A stretch of 10,847 nucleotides of DNA from Candidatus Manganitrophaceae bacterium (GCA_004297235.1 SCUR01000132.1:1-10847), one strand, 5' to 3'. Positions 3,974 to 10,483 are shown, counted from the stretch's first letter. Notes: generated by a model not told the origin, from the sequence alone. Program-made: numbers and translations.

Positions 3974-6250
3974 TCAACATTTGGTCCAGGAGCAATTCGA
4001 GCAGAGCAGACACCCTTCCTGCATTCGAAGGGGAGAAACACCGCACTCCGGACATGGCAATTGCATCGTGGTCGCTCCCTGAACACGGGAGACCACCGTG
4101 GTGAGCCCTTTGACCAGCGCATACGCGTCCGAGCTGATATCCCCGAACTGATCGTTCGACTTCACCAGCTGTTCCAACACCTCCTCAATCGGAGAGCCCG
4201 CCCGCAGCAGCTTGCTTCCCAGACGGCAGACCATATCCAGCAGTTCCCGGTTCTTCACGTGCGGAGAGGGGGAAAGAAAAAGCTCCCGGATGCTCCCATC
4301 GGAGCGAAGGGTCTCGAAGATCTTCCCCATGCTCGCATCGCCGATCAGGAACCCGACATGAACGTAGGAGTTGCCTCTCTTTGTCTTGACCTTCATCCGC
4401 AGCTCCGGGATCAGGTCGGGCAACTCGGTGGTGACCGGATCTTCTCTTTTACTCGCAGACAGAGCAACCTCCCCATTGTTCGAGGCGTGTTGGGGAGAGC
4501 TCCCGACGTTCATCACCTGATCGACCCGGGCCCCGTCGCGGTAGACCGTGATTCCCTTGCAGCCGAGATCATAAGCCAGAAGATACGCCTGCTTGACCGC
4601 ATCGCATGTCGCCGTCGACGGCAGGTTGATCGTCTTGGAGACGGCCGAGTCGGAGAACTCCTGAAATGCCGCCTGCATCCGGACATGCCACTCGGGGGTG
4701 ATTCCGTGAGAGGTGACGAAGACCCGCTGCCAGTGCGGGGGGACCTGATCGATCCCTTGCACCGAACCGTGGTTGGCTACGATCCGATCGAGCAGATCGT
4801 CGCTCCAGAACCCTTCCCGTTTGGCCACTTCGATGAAGTAGTCCAGCACATACGGCAGATGCTCCCCGTCCATGACGTTCTTGTACCAGATCAGGGAGAA
4901 TTCCGGCTCACATCCTCCGGAGGTGTCGGCGATCATCGAGATCGTCCCGGTGGGAGCCACCGTGGTGACGTAGGAATTCCTGAGTCCCCTTCCATTGATC
5001 CGGTGCTGAGAATCTTCCCAATTCGGATAGACCCCTCGCTGATAGGCCAATCCTGTGGACGCCTCGTAGCCGCTCTTTTTAATGAAACCCATGACCGTCC
5101 GCGCCGTCTCCATCCCTTTTTCCGAGTCGTAAGGAATGCCCAACTTGAAGAGCATCCGGGCAAAACCCATGACCCCCAGGCCGATCTTCCGGTTGGCCTT
5201 GGTGATCTCTTCGATCTCACGGATCGGATACCGATTCTGATCGATGACGTTATCGAGAAAATGAACCGCGGTACGGATCGTCCGCTCAAGCCCTCCCCAA
5301 TCGATGCGGTATTCTCCGTTCTCGAAGATCAAATGCCGCTCCAGATTGATACTCCCCAGATTGCAGCTCTCATAAGGAAGCAAGGGCTGCTCGCCGCAGG
5401 GATTGGTCGCCTCAATCTCCCCGATCTTCGGTGTGGGATTGGTCTCGTTGGCCCGATCGATGAAGAAGAGCCCCGGCTCTCCGGTGCGATGCGCCTGCTG
5501 CGCAATATGATCCATCACTTCCCGGGCCGGAATGGTCGCAACCACTTCCTTGGTTCTCGGATTCACCAGCGGGAAATCTTCTCCCTTCCGGTAGGCTTCC
5601 ATGAACGCGTCGGTGATCGCCACCGAGATGTTAAAGTTGGTGATCTCTTTCGTATTCTCTTTACATTTGATGAATTCGAGGATATCGGGATGGTCGACCC
5701 GAAGGATCCCCATGTTGGCACCACGTCGGGTCCCTCCCTGCTTGACCGCTTCCGTGGCGTGATTGAAGACCTTCATGAAGGAGATCGGCCCCGAGGCAAC
5801 CCCTCCGGTGGTTCGGACCAGATCGTTCTTCGGCCGAAGCCGGGAAAACGAGAACCCGGTGCCACCTCCGGTTTTGTGAATGATCGCCGTATGCTTGATC
5901 GCGTCGAAAATCCCCTCCATCGAATCCCCCACCGGCAGAACGAAGCAGGCCGACAGCTGCTGAAGATCGCGCCCCGCGTTCATCAGGGTGGGTGAGTTCG
6001 GCAGAAACCGCAGAGAGGCCATCAGATCAAAGAATTCTTCTTCGACTGCGGCGAGATCGGCATTCGGATCGTAGAGCTGGTCGGCCTCCGCGATGTTCCG
6101 GGCGACTCTCCGAAAGAGCTGCTCCGGGGTCTCGGCAACCTTCCCTTCCGAATCTTTCGAGAGATACCGCTTCTCCAGAACACGCAGGGCATTGGATGAT
6201 AACTGCACAGTGGTGTTCTCTTTGAACTTCCTGATTTCGATCTTACTCAT
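3974..6250 (-). CDS. nrdJ: Class II adenosylcobalamin-dependent ribonucleotide reductase
   Basis: A 758-aa vitamin B12-dependent ribonucleoside-diphosphate reductase that makes deoxyribonucleotides without oxygen or an iron subunit. The substrate-reducing Cys pair is C102 (LSACFVLP) and C296 (ESCNLGSINLE). The radical site NPCGE gives N283, C285 and E287, with the C285-C296 spacing of 11 known from Thermotoga NrdJ. HKTGGGTGFSFSRLRP and TGTISMIADTSGGCEP are also present. The C-terminus has CPECG ... CSNCSWTKC, the flexible tail that re-reduces the active site. Length is usual for the compact NrdJ group. The ATG follows AGAGGAGAG. The first 14 codons and the leader are shared with the 137-aa gene at 8990-9403. 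A TnpB element sits just upstream and may have displaced its promoter. Confidence 0.97.
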   Translation of the reverse strand: MSKIEIRKFKENTTVQLSSNALRVLEKRYLSKDSEGKVAETPEQLFRRVARNIAEADQLYDPNADLAAVEEEFFDLMASLRFLPNSPTLMNAGRDLQQLSACFVLPVGDSMEGIFDAIKHTAIIHKTGGGTGFSFSRLRPKNDLVRTTGGVASGPISFMKVFNHATEAVKQGGTRRGANMGILRVDHPDILEFIKCKENTKEITNFNISVAITDAFMEAYRKGEDFPLVNPRTKEVVATIPAREVMDHIAQQAHRTGEPGLFFIDRANETNPTPKIGEIEATNPCGEQPLLPYESCNLGSINLERHLIFENGEYRIDWGGLERTIRTAVHFLDNVIDQNRYPIREIEEITKANRKIGLGVMGFARMLFKLGIPYDSEKGMETARTVMGFIKKSGYEASTGLAYQRGVYPNWEDSQHRINGRGLRNSYVTTVAPTGTISMIADTSGGCEPEFSLIWYKNVMDGEHLPYVLDYFIEVAKREGFWSDDLLDRIVANHGSVQGIDQVPPHWQRVFVTSHGITPEWHVRMQAAFQEFSDSAVSKTINLPSTATCDAVKQAYLLAYDLGCKGITVYRDGARVDQVMNVGSSPQHASNNGEVALSASKREDPVTTELPDLIPELRMKVKTKRGNSYVHVGFLIGDASMGKIFETLRSDGSIRELFLSPSPHVKNRELLDMVCRLGSKLLRAGSPIEEVLEQLVKSNDQFGDISSDAYALVKGLTTVVSRVQGATTMQLPCPECGVSPLRMQEGCLLCSNCSWTKC

Positions 6251-6283
6251 CGTGCGTCTCTCCTCTTTAAAAAGGGTTTTGAA
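6210..6283 (-). repeat. Leader and N-terminus repeat (nrdJ copy)
   Basis: 74 bases covering TTCAAAACCCTTTTTAAAG, the AGAGGAGAG ribosome binding site, the start codon and the first 14 codons of nrdJ. The match to 9360-9433 is 67/74. Beyond these borders the two genes are unrelated. Confidence 0.9.
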
Positions 6284-6450
6284 TCGAGTTTGCTCTTGCC
6301 ATCCTCTCCCGGTTAAAGCTGGGGGATTCCTACGGTGCTCAGGCGCGGGATTGAGCCGCCCCTGGAGTCACTTCGGTGGGTTCCTGCTGCTGACGGCCTG
6401 ACTGCACCGTTCACTTCACAGGCGAGCCGGGCGTGTCCCGCCCTTAAAAT
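6276..6450 (-). ncRNA. Predicted TnpB omega (reRNA) guide RNA
   Basis: IS200/IS605-type TnpB proteins use an RNA from the end of tnpB and the element's right end, with the guide taken from flanking DNA. Here the right end reads GAATCCCCCAGCTTTAACC then GGGAGAGGATGGCAA, matching the common TnpB right-end layout, though the hairpin is less perfect than usual. The guide would begin after GGATGGCAA, at 6295 and downward: GAGCAAACTCGATTCAAAAC. It therefore reads into the nrdJ leader. The 5' limit of the RNA is approximate. Confidence 0.55.
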
Positions 6451-7745
6451 ATTCATCGCACCGACGACATCGGCGTTTCCCTCAAAACCGCATCTCACAC
6501 ACTTAAACCTTGCTTGATCTTTGCGGTTTTCCTTCGCGATATGTCCGCAGACGGGACAGGTCCGGCTAGTGTTCTGCGGGGGCACTGCGATGACCTGGCC
6601 GCCCCGCCATGCCTGCTTGTATTCCAACTGGCGGCGGAACTCGAACCAGCCCTGATCAAGAATCGATTTGTTCAGGCCGGATTTGGCTCTGACATTTCGA
6701 CCCGGCTTCTCTTTTGTTCCGGCTGCCGATTTAGACATATTCCGCACCTGCAAGTCCTCGATGACGATAATCGCGTGGTTTTTGCAGATCTCGTGTGAGG
6801 TCTTGTGCAAAAAGTCGCGCCGGACGTTGGCGATCTTCTGATGGAGCTTTGTGACCTTGGTTTTCGCTTTCTTCCAGTTATTGCTGAATTTTCTCTTGCG
6901 GCTCATGGCCCTCTGAACTTTTGCCAGCGCCCGTTCGTGCCGCTTGAAGCTGTTGCGCGGGGTGAATACCACGCCATCGGAGAGTGTTGCGAAGCGGGCC
7001 ACGCCCACGTCGATACCAACAATAGACCGGGATGGATGCACCGGCTCCGGTACTTCCCGTTCGGTCTGAATCGAGACATACCACTTACCTCCCGACTGGC
7101 TGACGGTGACGTTCTTCACTGCGCCCAGCACGACTCGACTGTTGCGGTAGCGCAGCCAACCGAGCTTGGGTAAGAAGAGGCAATTGTTGGCCTGATCAAG
7201 CTTGCAGCCTTGCGGATAGCGGAAGCTCTCATGCCGGCCCTTCTTCTTGAAGCGCGGAAAGTCGGCGCGTTTGGCGAAGAAATTTTTATATGCCTGCTCC
7301 AGGTCTTTCAATGCCTGTTGCAGCGGCTGTGCCGGCGTATCAGCTAACCAACCTGTTTCTGAGTTGTTGCGCCATGCTGTGAGCTGCTTCGCCATCGCCA
7401 CATACCCGATGAACTTACCGCCCGCATCATGATTTGTTTTTTGCAACGCAAGGGCTTTGTTGTAGACAAACCGGCACGAGCTGGCGAAGCGGCGCATCTG
7501 CCGCTGCTGCTCACCGGTCGGCACCAATTCATATTTGAAAGCCTGACGGCGTTTCATACACAGAATTTTAGTTTCTTTCATGGCCACCTCCGGGTTAGAC
7601 GGCTTCGGCGGCATCGAGCCGTCTTACCGTCGCACTGTTATTCCTTCGCCTGAAATCGTGGGCCAATACTTCGAACACCAGCAGACGCCGCACTGAAACC
7701 CAAGGACGGCTATGCCGTCCCCTTCCCCGCCCTGAAGGAAGGGGC
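6296..7745 (-). mobile_element. IS200/IS605-type element with tnpB only
   Basis: A ~1.45-kb element carrying tnpB but no tnpA, so it would need a TnpA transposase supplied elsewhere. The left end has hairpins CCCCTTCC/GGAAGGGG (7719-7744) and GACGGC/GCCGTC (7705-7719); the right end has the CCCCC/GGG hairpin and GGATGGCAA. The motif TGGCAAG occurs at both junctions (7745-7751 and 6295-6301), consistent with cleavage-site motifs. Such elements insert without target duplication, and none is seen. It lies between the 3' end of the zinc-knuckle gene, which it interrupts, and nrdJ. The borders are inferred and could be off by a few bases. Confidence 0.75.
6313..7581 (-). CDS. tnpB: TnpB RNA-guided nuclease of IS605 family
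   Basis: A 422-aa TnpB. The start at ATG 7581 is chosen because GGAGGTGGCC precedes it; it gives MKETKILCMKRRQAFKYEL, the N-terminal wedge domain opening. Known parts follow: FVYNKALALQ, the FKKKG segment, then the RuvC residues D191 (GIDVGVARFATLSDG), E275 (VIEDLQV) and D371 (GNADVVGAMNILRAG). The zinc ribbon has C342, C345, C361 and C364 (CPVCG ... CVRCG). All catalytic and zinc residues are intact, so the nuclease may be active. TnpB cuts DNA matching its omega RNA guide next to a short motif and helps keep the element in the genome. The C-terminal tail (RSDSRGGSIPRLSTVGIPQL) overlaps the omega RNA region. Confidence 0.95.
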   Translation of the reverse strand: MKETKILCMKRRQAFKYELVPTGEQQRQMRRFASSCRFVYNKALALQKTNHDAGGKFIGYVAMAKQLTAWRNNSETGWLADTPAQPLQQALKDLEQAYKNFFAKRADFPRFKKKGRHESFRYPQGCKLDQANNCLFLPKLGWLRYRNSRVVLGAVKNVTVSQSGGKWYVSIQTEREVPEPVHPSRSIVGIDVGVARFATLSDGVVFTPRNSFKRHERALAKVQRAMSRKRKFSNNWKKAKTKVTKLHQKIANVRRDFLHKTSHEICKNHAIIVIEDLQVRNMSKSAAGTKEKPGRNVRAKSGLNKSILDQGWFEFRRQLEYKQAWRGGQVIAVPPQNTSRTCPVCGHIAKENRKDQARFKCVRCGFEGNADVVGAMNILRAGHARLACEVNGAVRPSAAGTHRSDSRGGSIPRLSTVGIPQL

Positions 7746-8093
7746 TTGCCACGCACCGGGGTCATCACAATCGCATTCATAGACCCTGGACCCGTCACAC
7801 CGATCGCAGAATTCCCACTGCGCGGGTTCGGCCCACTGCTGAAGCCGTGTAAAATTCATCTCGCGGGCATCTCCCATCGGAATCGATACCATTTCCCGAA
7901 TGCTCTCCCGCATCTTCTCGTTCGAACAGGAGGGCTCGACCGGCGGATCCGCCTTTATAGCGACAAGGACCTCCCGGTTGGCCGCCACCCAGTAGTGTCG
8001 GTCATTGACGGTGACGCCGAAGGGGTTTCGAAGCGCTTTGCCTTCGCTTGGGTTGCAAATGCGTCGGAGCGAGTCCAAATCAACCACTTCCAT
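7710..8093 (-). CDS. Zinc-knuckle protein with 3' end cut by the IS element
   Basis: A 127-aa frame of which about 116 residues are native. The N-terminal half (DLDSLRRIC ... NPFGVTVNDRHYWVAANREVL) faintly resembles a sliding-clamp-like repeat. The C-terminal half has FTRLQQWAEP and the Cys cluster CDRCDGSRVYECDCDD (C96, C99, C107, C109), which probably binds zinc. After DDPGAWQ the frame runs into the left end of the TnpB element and stops there, so the last ~11 residues are IS-encoded. Joining the outer flanks of the element would extend the frame toward nrdJ, but the original stop is not recoverable. The start ATG follows GGAGGAACCTA. Function unknown. Confidence 0.65.
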   Translation of the reverse strand: MEVVDLDSLRRICNPSEGKALRNPFGVTVNDRHYWVAANREVLVAIKADPPVEPSCSNEKMRESIREMVSIPMGDAREMNFTRLQQWAEPAQWEFCDRCDGSRVYECDCDDPGAWQAPSFRAGKGTA

Positions 8094-8117
8094 TAGGTTC
8101 CTCCCGGTTTTGGGCTG

Positions 8118-8196
8118 GAGCCTGCTGCACGAATCTTTTCATGTCCAAAGTTGTCCTTCCGGCTTTGAAAAGAATTCCTATCCGTGCAACAGGCCC
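8118..8196. repeat. Long three-tier hairpin
   Basis: A 79-base imperfect inverted repeat. Outer arms: GCCTGCTGCACG (8120-8131) with CGTGCAACAGGC (8183-8194), one mismatch that is a G-U pair in minus-strand RNA. Middle arms: GAATCTTTTCA with TGAAAAGAATTC, one bulge. Inner arms: CAAAG with CTTTG around a 12-base loop. It lies between the lipoprotein stop and the next ribosome binding site, with no T run, so it is not an ordinary terminator. It may be a structured RNA, an mRNA stabiliser, or a small palindromic mobile repeat. Confidence 0.7.
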
Positions 8197-8214
8197 CGCT
8201 CTTCGCTCTTCTCC

Positions 8215-8772
8215 CTACCCCAGCGTGACTTCCTGGGTACCATCGGAGCAGATATATTCCATCTTCGAGTTCCAGATGCAGGCCCGGGCGACCGCGAACA
8301 TCACCCCGTCCCTCGCCACCGTCTTCTCCTCAGGGGAGCCGCCCTGACAGGTCAGTATTGCAAGTCCGACCGTCGGATTGTTGGAGAAGGGCCGGTACTC
8401 GCAGGGGTGATTGCCGGCGCTGGCATCCCTGTTACAGCTGGGATGCAACGGACAGTTGAGGCTGATCACCTTCGTCTCGTCTGAAAGTGCCGCAGGGTCT
8501 TTCGTAAAATGCACCTCGAAGATATAGAGATTGCTCGTGGACGACCAGGAGACCTCCCAGTCGATGACAAAGGCTGTCTTATCCATAAGTCCGGGGCCGA
8601 CGGTCAACTGCGCGGGGGCGAGGCTGAATTTCTCGAGCTTCACGAAATCTCCGCTGCCAGCCGACGGGCCGTTGCCGCCCCCTCCTCCACCCCCGCCGCC
8701 GCAGCCGGCCAGGATGAAAGAAACCGAAAGAAGCAAGAGCAATCGGATCCAAATGTTTTTTGTCGTCATCAT
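8215..8772 (-). CDS. Cys-rich lipoprotein
   Basis: A 185-aa predicted lipoprotein. The signal peptide has a basic start (MMTTKNIWIR), a hydrophobic stretch LLLLLSVSFI and the lipobox LAGC with the lipidated Cys at residue 24. A run of about nine Gly follows as a flexible linker. The mature part contains WEVSWSSTSNLYIFEVHF and several Cys (CPLHPSC, NHPCEYRPF, LTCQGG, RACIW, YICSDG), suggesting disulfides in the periplasm or on the surface. The start is the ATG at 8772 behind AGGAGAGAAAAAA, the same ribosome-binding block as the 54-aa gene at 9619; a longer frame to 8898 lacks such a site. Function is unknown. Linear order places it upstream of the zinc-knuckle gene. Confidence 0.8.
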   Translation of the reverse strand: MMTTKNIWIRLLLLLSVSFILAGCGGGGGGGGGNGPSAGSGDFVKLEKFSLAPAQLTVGPGLMDKTAFVIDWEVSWSSTSNLYIFEVHFTKDPAALSDETKVISLNCPLHPSCNRDASAGNHPCEYRPFSNNPTVGLAILTCQGGSPEEKTVARDGVMFAVARACIWNSKMEYICSDGTQEVTLG

Positions 8773-8940
8773 TTTTTTCTCTCCTGAATTTGAGTGTTTG
8801 ACTGCTTGTTTTTTCTTTATTGACGAATTTCCCCTTTCTTGACGCATGTTTTCCGCCAAAAGCAACTTCCATACCGATCCATAGACCGGGGCGGTCAATC
8901 ACGGGGAAGTCTTCCCCGCCGGGGATGTCGCGCCACCCCC
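8773..8940. other. Gene-free spacer with palindromes upstream of lipoprotein
   Basis: The spacer between the terminator at 8941 and the lipoprotein holds two palindromes: CGGGGAAGTCTTCCCCG (8902-8918) and GACCGGGGCGGTC (8884-8896). They may be protein-binding sites for the lipoprotein promoter. No convincing -35/-10 pair was found. Confidence 0.35.
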
Positions 8941-8980
8941 AAAAAAGGTGCAGGAAGAGGAGAGTTCCTCCTCCTGCACC
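8941..8980 (-). terminator. Strong terminator of the 137-aa gene
   Basis: On the minus strand a 15-bp stem (8947-8961 with 8966-8980, one mismatch) and a 4-base loop are followed by six T (8941-8946). It begins 10 bases after the stop codon of the 137-aa gene. Confidence 0.92.
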
Positions 8981-8989
8981 CCAAAAACA

Positions 8990-9403
8990 TCAGACTGCGG
9001 GATAGTGAGATCTCACATAGCGATCGATCTCCGCCCGCACAGACCGGCAGCTGCTGACCCTCTCGGGATCAATTTGGCAGACCCGGAGGATTAAAATCGC
9101 ATCGAGGATCTCTCCGATCGATCCTTTGGCCAGCGCTACCTCCCGAACCCACGTCTCCGTGGATCGCAGAAAGGCCGGATCTTCCTCTCCATTCACCTCA
9201 TAGATGAAGGAAGAGATCCGATTCGAATCCCGGTACGAGAGGCCAAACCGCTTCATGTAGGATCCCGCCGACATTCTCCAGGCCAGATACCTTCCGGAGC
9301 GACTCTTCTTATAGGTCGTATCGAAGAGTTCCTGAAGCGTCGCAAAGCCGGGGGTGATCGTGGTATTCTCTTTGGACTTTTTGATTTCGATCTTGCTCAT
9401 CAT
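8990..9403 (-). CDS. 137-aa unknown protein with NrdJ-like N-terminus
   Basis: A 137-aa protein beginning MMSKIEIKKSKENTT, matching NrdJ's MSKIEIRKFKENTT, after which similarity ends. The rest is basic and probably helical (LQELFDTTYKKSRSGRYLAW, KRFGLSYRDSNRISSFIYEV, SIGEILDAILILRVCQI, RAEIDRYVRSHYPAV) with no known motif. The gene starts at ATG 9403 or 9400; the second aligns with the nrdJ start. The Shine-Dalgarno is AGAGGAGAG. It is followed by a strong terminator and preceded by the 54-aa gene. The shared start suggests coordinated translation with nrdJ or a duplicated start cassette. I recognise no family. Confidence 0.75.
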   Translation of the reverse strand: MMSKIEIKKSKENTTITPGFATLQELFDTTYKKSRSGRYLAWRMSAGSYMKRFGLSYRDSNRISSFIYEVNGEEDPAFLRSTETWVREVALAKGSIGEILDAILILRVCQIDPERVSSCRSVRAEIDRYVRSHYPAV

Positions 9404-9433
9404 GTGTCTCTCCTCTTTAAAAAGGGTTTTGAA
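9360..9433 (-). repeat. Leader and N-terminus repeat (137-aa gene copy)
   Basis: The partner of 6210-6283, with 67 of 74 bases the same and no gaps. It gives the 137-aa protein the same opening MSKIEIxKxKENTT as NrdJ. Both the untranslated part and the codons are kept, which suggests duplication of a translation-start cassette. Confidence 0.9.
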
Positions 9434-9454
9434 AAGGTTTCGGATAAGAACTCC

Positions 9455-9619
9455 TCAGAAGCTCCAGACGCGGGCGCCGTCCGAATCGAAAGCGTACCGA
9501 AGTCGCCGATCCTCTTCTCTCTGCCCTCTCTGATAACAGAGCGGGGAGCTGTCTCTTCCTTTTGGGGCTTCTCCCTGCCAGGTCGCCAGAAACTTTCCTC
9601 CAAGTGTGCGTCTTTTCAT
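9455..9619 (-). CDS. 54-aa unknown basic protein
   Basis: A short gene reading MKRRTLGGKFLATWQGEA ... and ending YAFDSDGARVWSF, basic, with one Cys. ATG 9619 is preceded by AAGGAGAG and an A-run, the same block as at the lipoprotein gene. A competing 67-aa frame (9400-9603, TTG start) lacks a matching ribosome binding site and has a poor composition. The 54-aa gene lies 50 bp before the 137-aa gene. The Shine-Dalgarno can be covered by an inverted repeat (see 9630-9678). Function unknown. Confidence 0.55.
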   Translation of the reverse strand: MKRRTLGGKFLATWQGEAPKGRDSSPLCYQRGQREEDRRLRYAFDSDGARVWSF

Positions 9620-9629
9620 TTTTTTCTCT

Positions 9630-9678
9630 CCTTCTTGTCAGTTTGATTGAATGTTTTATTTTTCGATTGACAAGAAGG
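9630..9678 (-). promoter_or_regulatory. Inverted repeat covering the 54-aa gene's Shine-Dalgarno
   Basis: CCTTCTTGTCA (9630-9640) and TGACAAGAAGG (9668-9678) are perfect 11-bp inverted arms with 27 bases between. In the minus-strand RNA the 3' arm includes the AAGG of the Shine-Dalgarno, so pairing would hide it. The 5' arm overlaps GGGGCCTTC (minus sense, 9674-9682), which can pair instead with GAAGGCCCC (9731-9739). The two pairings exclude each other. Confidence 0.45.
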
Positions 9679-9695
9679 CCCCAAACCGGTAAACT
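9667..9695 (+). promoter_or_regulatory. Plus-strand sigma70-type promoter
   Basis: TTGACA, a 17-base spacer and TAAACT, a perfect -35 and 4/6 -10. It points right, against all genes, toward the terminator at 9743-9780. Confidence 0.5.
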
Positions 9696-9701
9696 GATCC
9701 T

Positions 9702-9780
9702 TGGTGTATTAAGGAAGAGTCTCCCGATAAGGGGCCTTCGAAGGGGTCAATCAGCTCGCAACTGATTGATCCCTTTTCTT
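9702..9780 (+). ncRNA. Candidate ~80-nt small RNA
   Basis: A transcript from the plus-strand promoter at 9667-9695 would end at the terminator at 9743-9780, giving about 80 nt with no open frame. It holds a CCTT...AAGG hairpin (from ~9699) and the palindrome CCTTCGAAGG. It would be antisense to the 5' leader of the 54-aa gene and the last codons of the membrane-protein gene. Promoter and terminator are seen; expression is inferred. Confidence 0.4.
9743..9780 (+). terminator. Plus-strand rho-independent terminator
   Basis: GGGGTCAATCAG pairs with CTGATTGATCCC (12 bp, one G-U) around a 7-base loop, followed by TTTTCTTATTT. The T run is on the plus strand only. It overlaps the 3' codons of the minus-strand membrane-protein gene. 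Confidence 0.8.
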
Positions 9781-10061
9781 ATTTCTACGACCTTACCTGA
9801 TGCTTTTTCTTCCTGCTGTCCCGCTGGATTGATCCAGGGGCTGAACAGCGGGTGAAACCGCTGGTAAATCACGCCGACCAGTGCTCCTGCAAAAGCCGTC
9901 AGGAACACCGAGACCCAAAGCTTGGGCCAGCCGGCAGGGATGCTCAGGATCATTTCGATCCCGACCCAGAGAGACAATCCCAGAACGGCGATCATTCCGA
10001 TCACGCTGATCACCAGCAGTGATACGATGGCGCCGTGGAACAGGTTCTGATATGTTTTCAT
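9747..10061 (-). CDS. 104-aa membrane protein with two helices
   Basis: A 104-aa protein with two predicted transmembrane helices, about residues 9-33 (GAIVSLLVISVIGMIAVLGL...) and 46-66 (KLWVSVFLTAFAGALVGVIY), and a charged C-terminal tail of about 35 residues. The ATG at 10061 follows AAAGGAGGGAAG, a ribosome binding site that is part of the repeat and is also present at the window's left edge for a gene not seen. It is third in the zinc-ribbon/49-aa operon, 36 bp after the 49-aa gene. Function unknown; holin-like or small envelope roles are possible but unsupported. Confidence 0.7.
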   Translation of the reverse strand: MKTYQNLFHGAIVSLLVISVIGMIAVLGLSLWVGIEMILSIPAGWPKLWVSVFLTAFAGALVGVIYQRFHPLFSPWINPAGQQEEKASGKVVEIRKGINQLRAD

Positions 10062-10097
10062 TTCAACTTCCCTCCTTTGGTTGGTTTTTTGGTGAAT

Positions 10098-10247
10098 TTA
10101 CTTCCCCAGTACCCGGTCGAGGCTTCGTCCCCGTCGGTGTCTCTTCAAATCAGTGAGGTCGATTCCGCGCTCCATATAAGGAAGCGCCTTCTTCATCTCT
10201 CTGAACAGAACTTCTTCGGATGCCGGTTCGATCACGACTCTCTTCAT
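10098..10247 (-). CDS. 49-aa unknown protein, copy 2
   Basis: Paralogue of the 36-185 gene: same length, same start MKR and the shared core VIEPASEEVLFREMKK and LPYMERGID, with 39/49 residues the same. The last third differs most (GRSLDRVLGK against EMRLDRERGR). The Shine-Dalgarno before ATG 10247 is AGGAGAG. It sits 48 bp after the zinc-ribbon gene and 36 bp before the membrane-protein gene. Unknown function. Confidence 0.75.
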   Translation of the reverse strand: MKRVVIEPASEEVLFREMKKALPYMERGIDLTDLKRHRRGRSLDRVLGK

Positions 10248-10295
10248 GGGCTCTCTCCTCTTTTTCAGGTTGGATGGTTTATGGTGATGGTGGGC

Positions 10296-10466
10296 TTACA
10301 GGATCGAAAGGACCTGCTGTCTGACTCGTGCTTCCTGCTCAAAGCTGCGGTGGGGGGCCCGTGTCGGCCGCCAGCCGCAGTTGACGCAGTACTCGGAGAA
10401 ACATTTTCCGTGTTTCGTTGCAACAAATTCTCTTCCGGTCATTCCCTGGCATTTCGGACAGTGCAT
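10296..10466 (-). CDS. Small zinc-ribbon protein, copy 2
   Basis: A 56-aa protein, 52/56 identical to that at 232-402, with Cys pairs CPKC (residues 3-6) and CVNC (28-31) unchanged. The four substitutions all lie in the C-terminal tail. The ATG follows AAGGAGGTGTTCG. It lies directly after the attenuator-like hairpin. Function unknown. Confidence 0.8.
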   Translation of the reverse strand: MHCPKCQGMTGREFVATKHGKCFSEYCVNCGWRPTRAPHRSFEQEARVRQQVLSIL

Positions 10467-10483
10467 CGAACACCTCCTTCGGC

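Noticed and set aside
3965..5995. A 676-aa plus-strand open frame
   Set aside because: It lies opposite nrdJ, whose identity is certain; the protein is Pro/Arg/Asp-rich with no motif, as expected of an antisense shadow frame.
8118..8196. Integron attC site
   Set aside because: The hairpin is of suitable size but lacks the paired core sites (GTTRRRY/RYYYAAC) at the right places, and no integrase is present.
8118..8196. Cobalamin riboswitch
   Set aside because: Only a partial B12-box likeness; the other conserved blocks are absent and it precedes the zinc-knuckle gene, not nrdJ.
9400..9603. A 67-aa frame from a TTG, ending SKPFLKRRDT
   Set aside because: No proper ribosome binding site, and its end lies in the untranslated leader shared with nrdJ; the 54-aa frame fits better.
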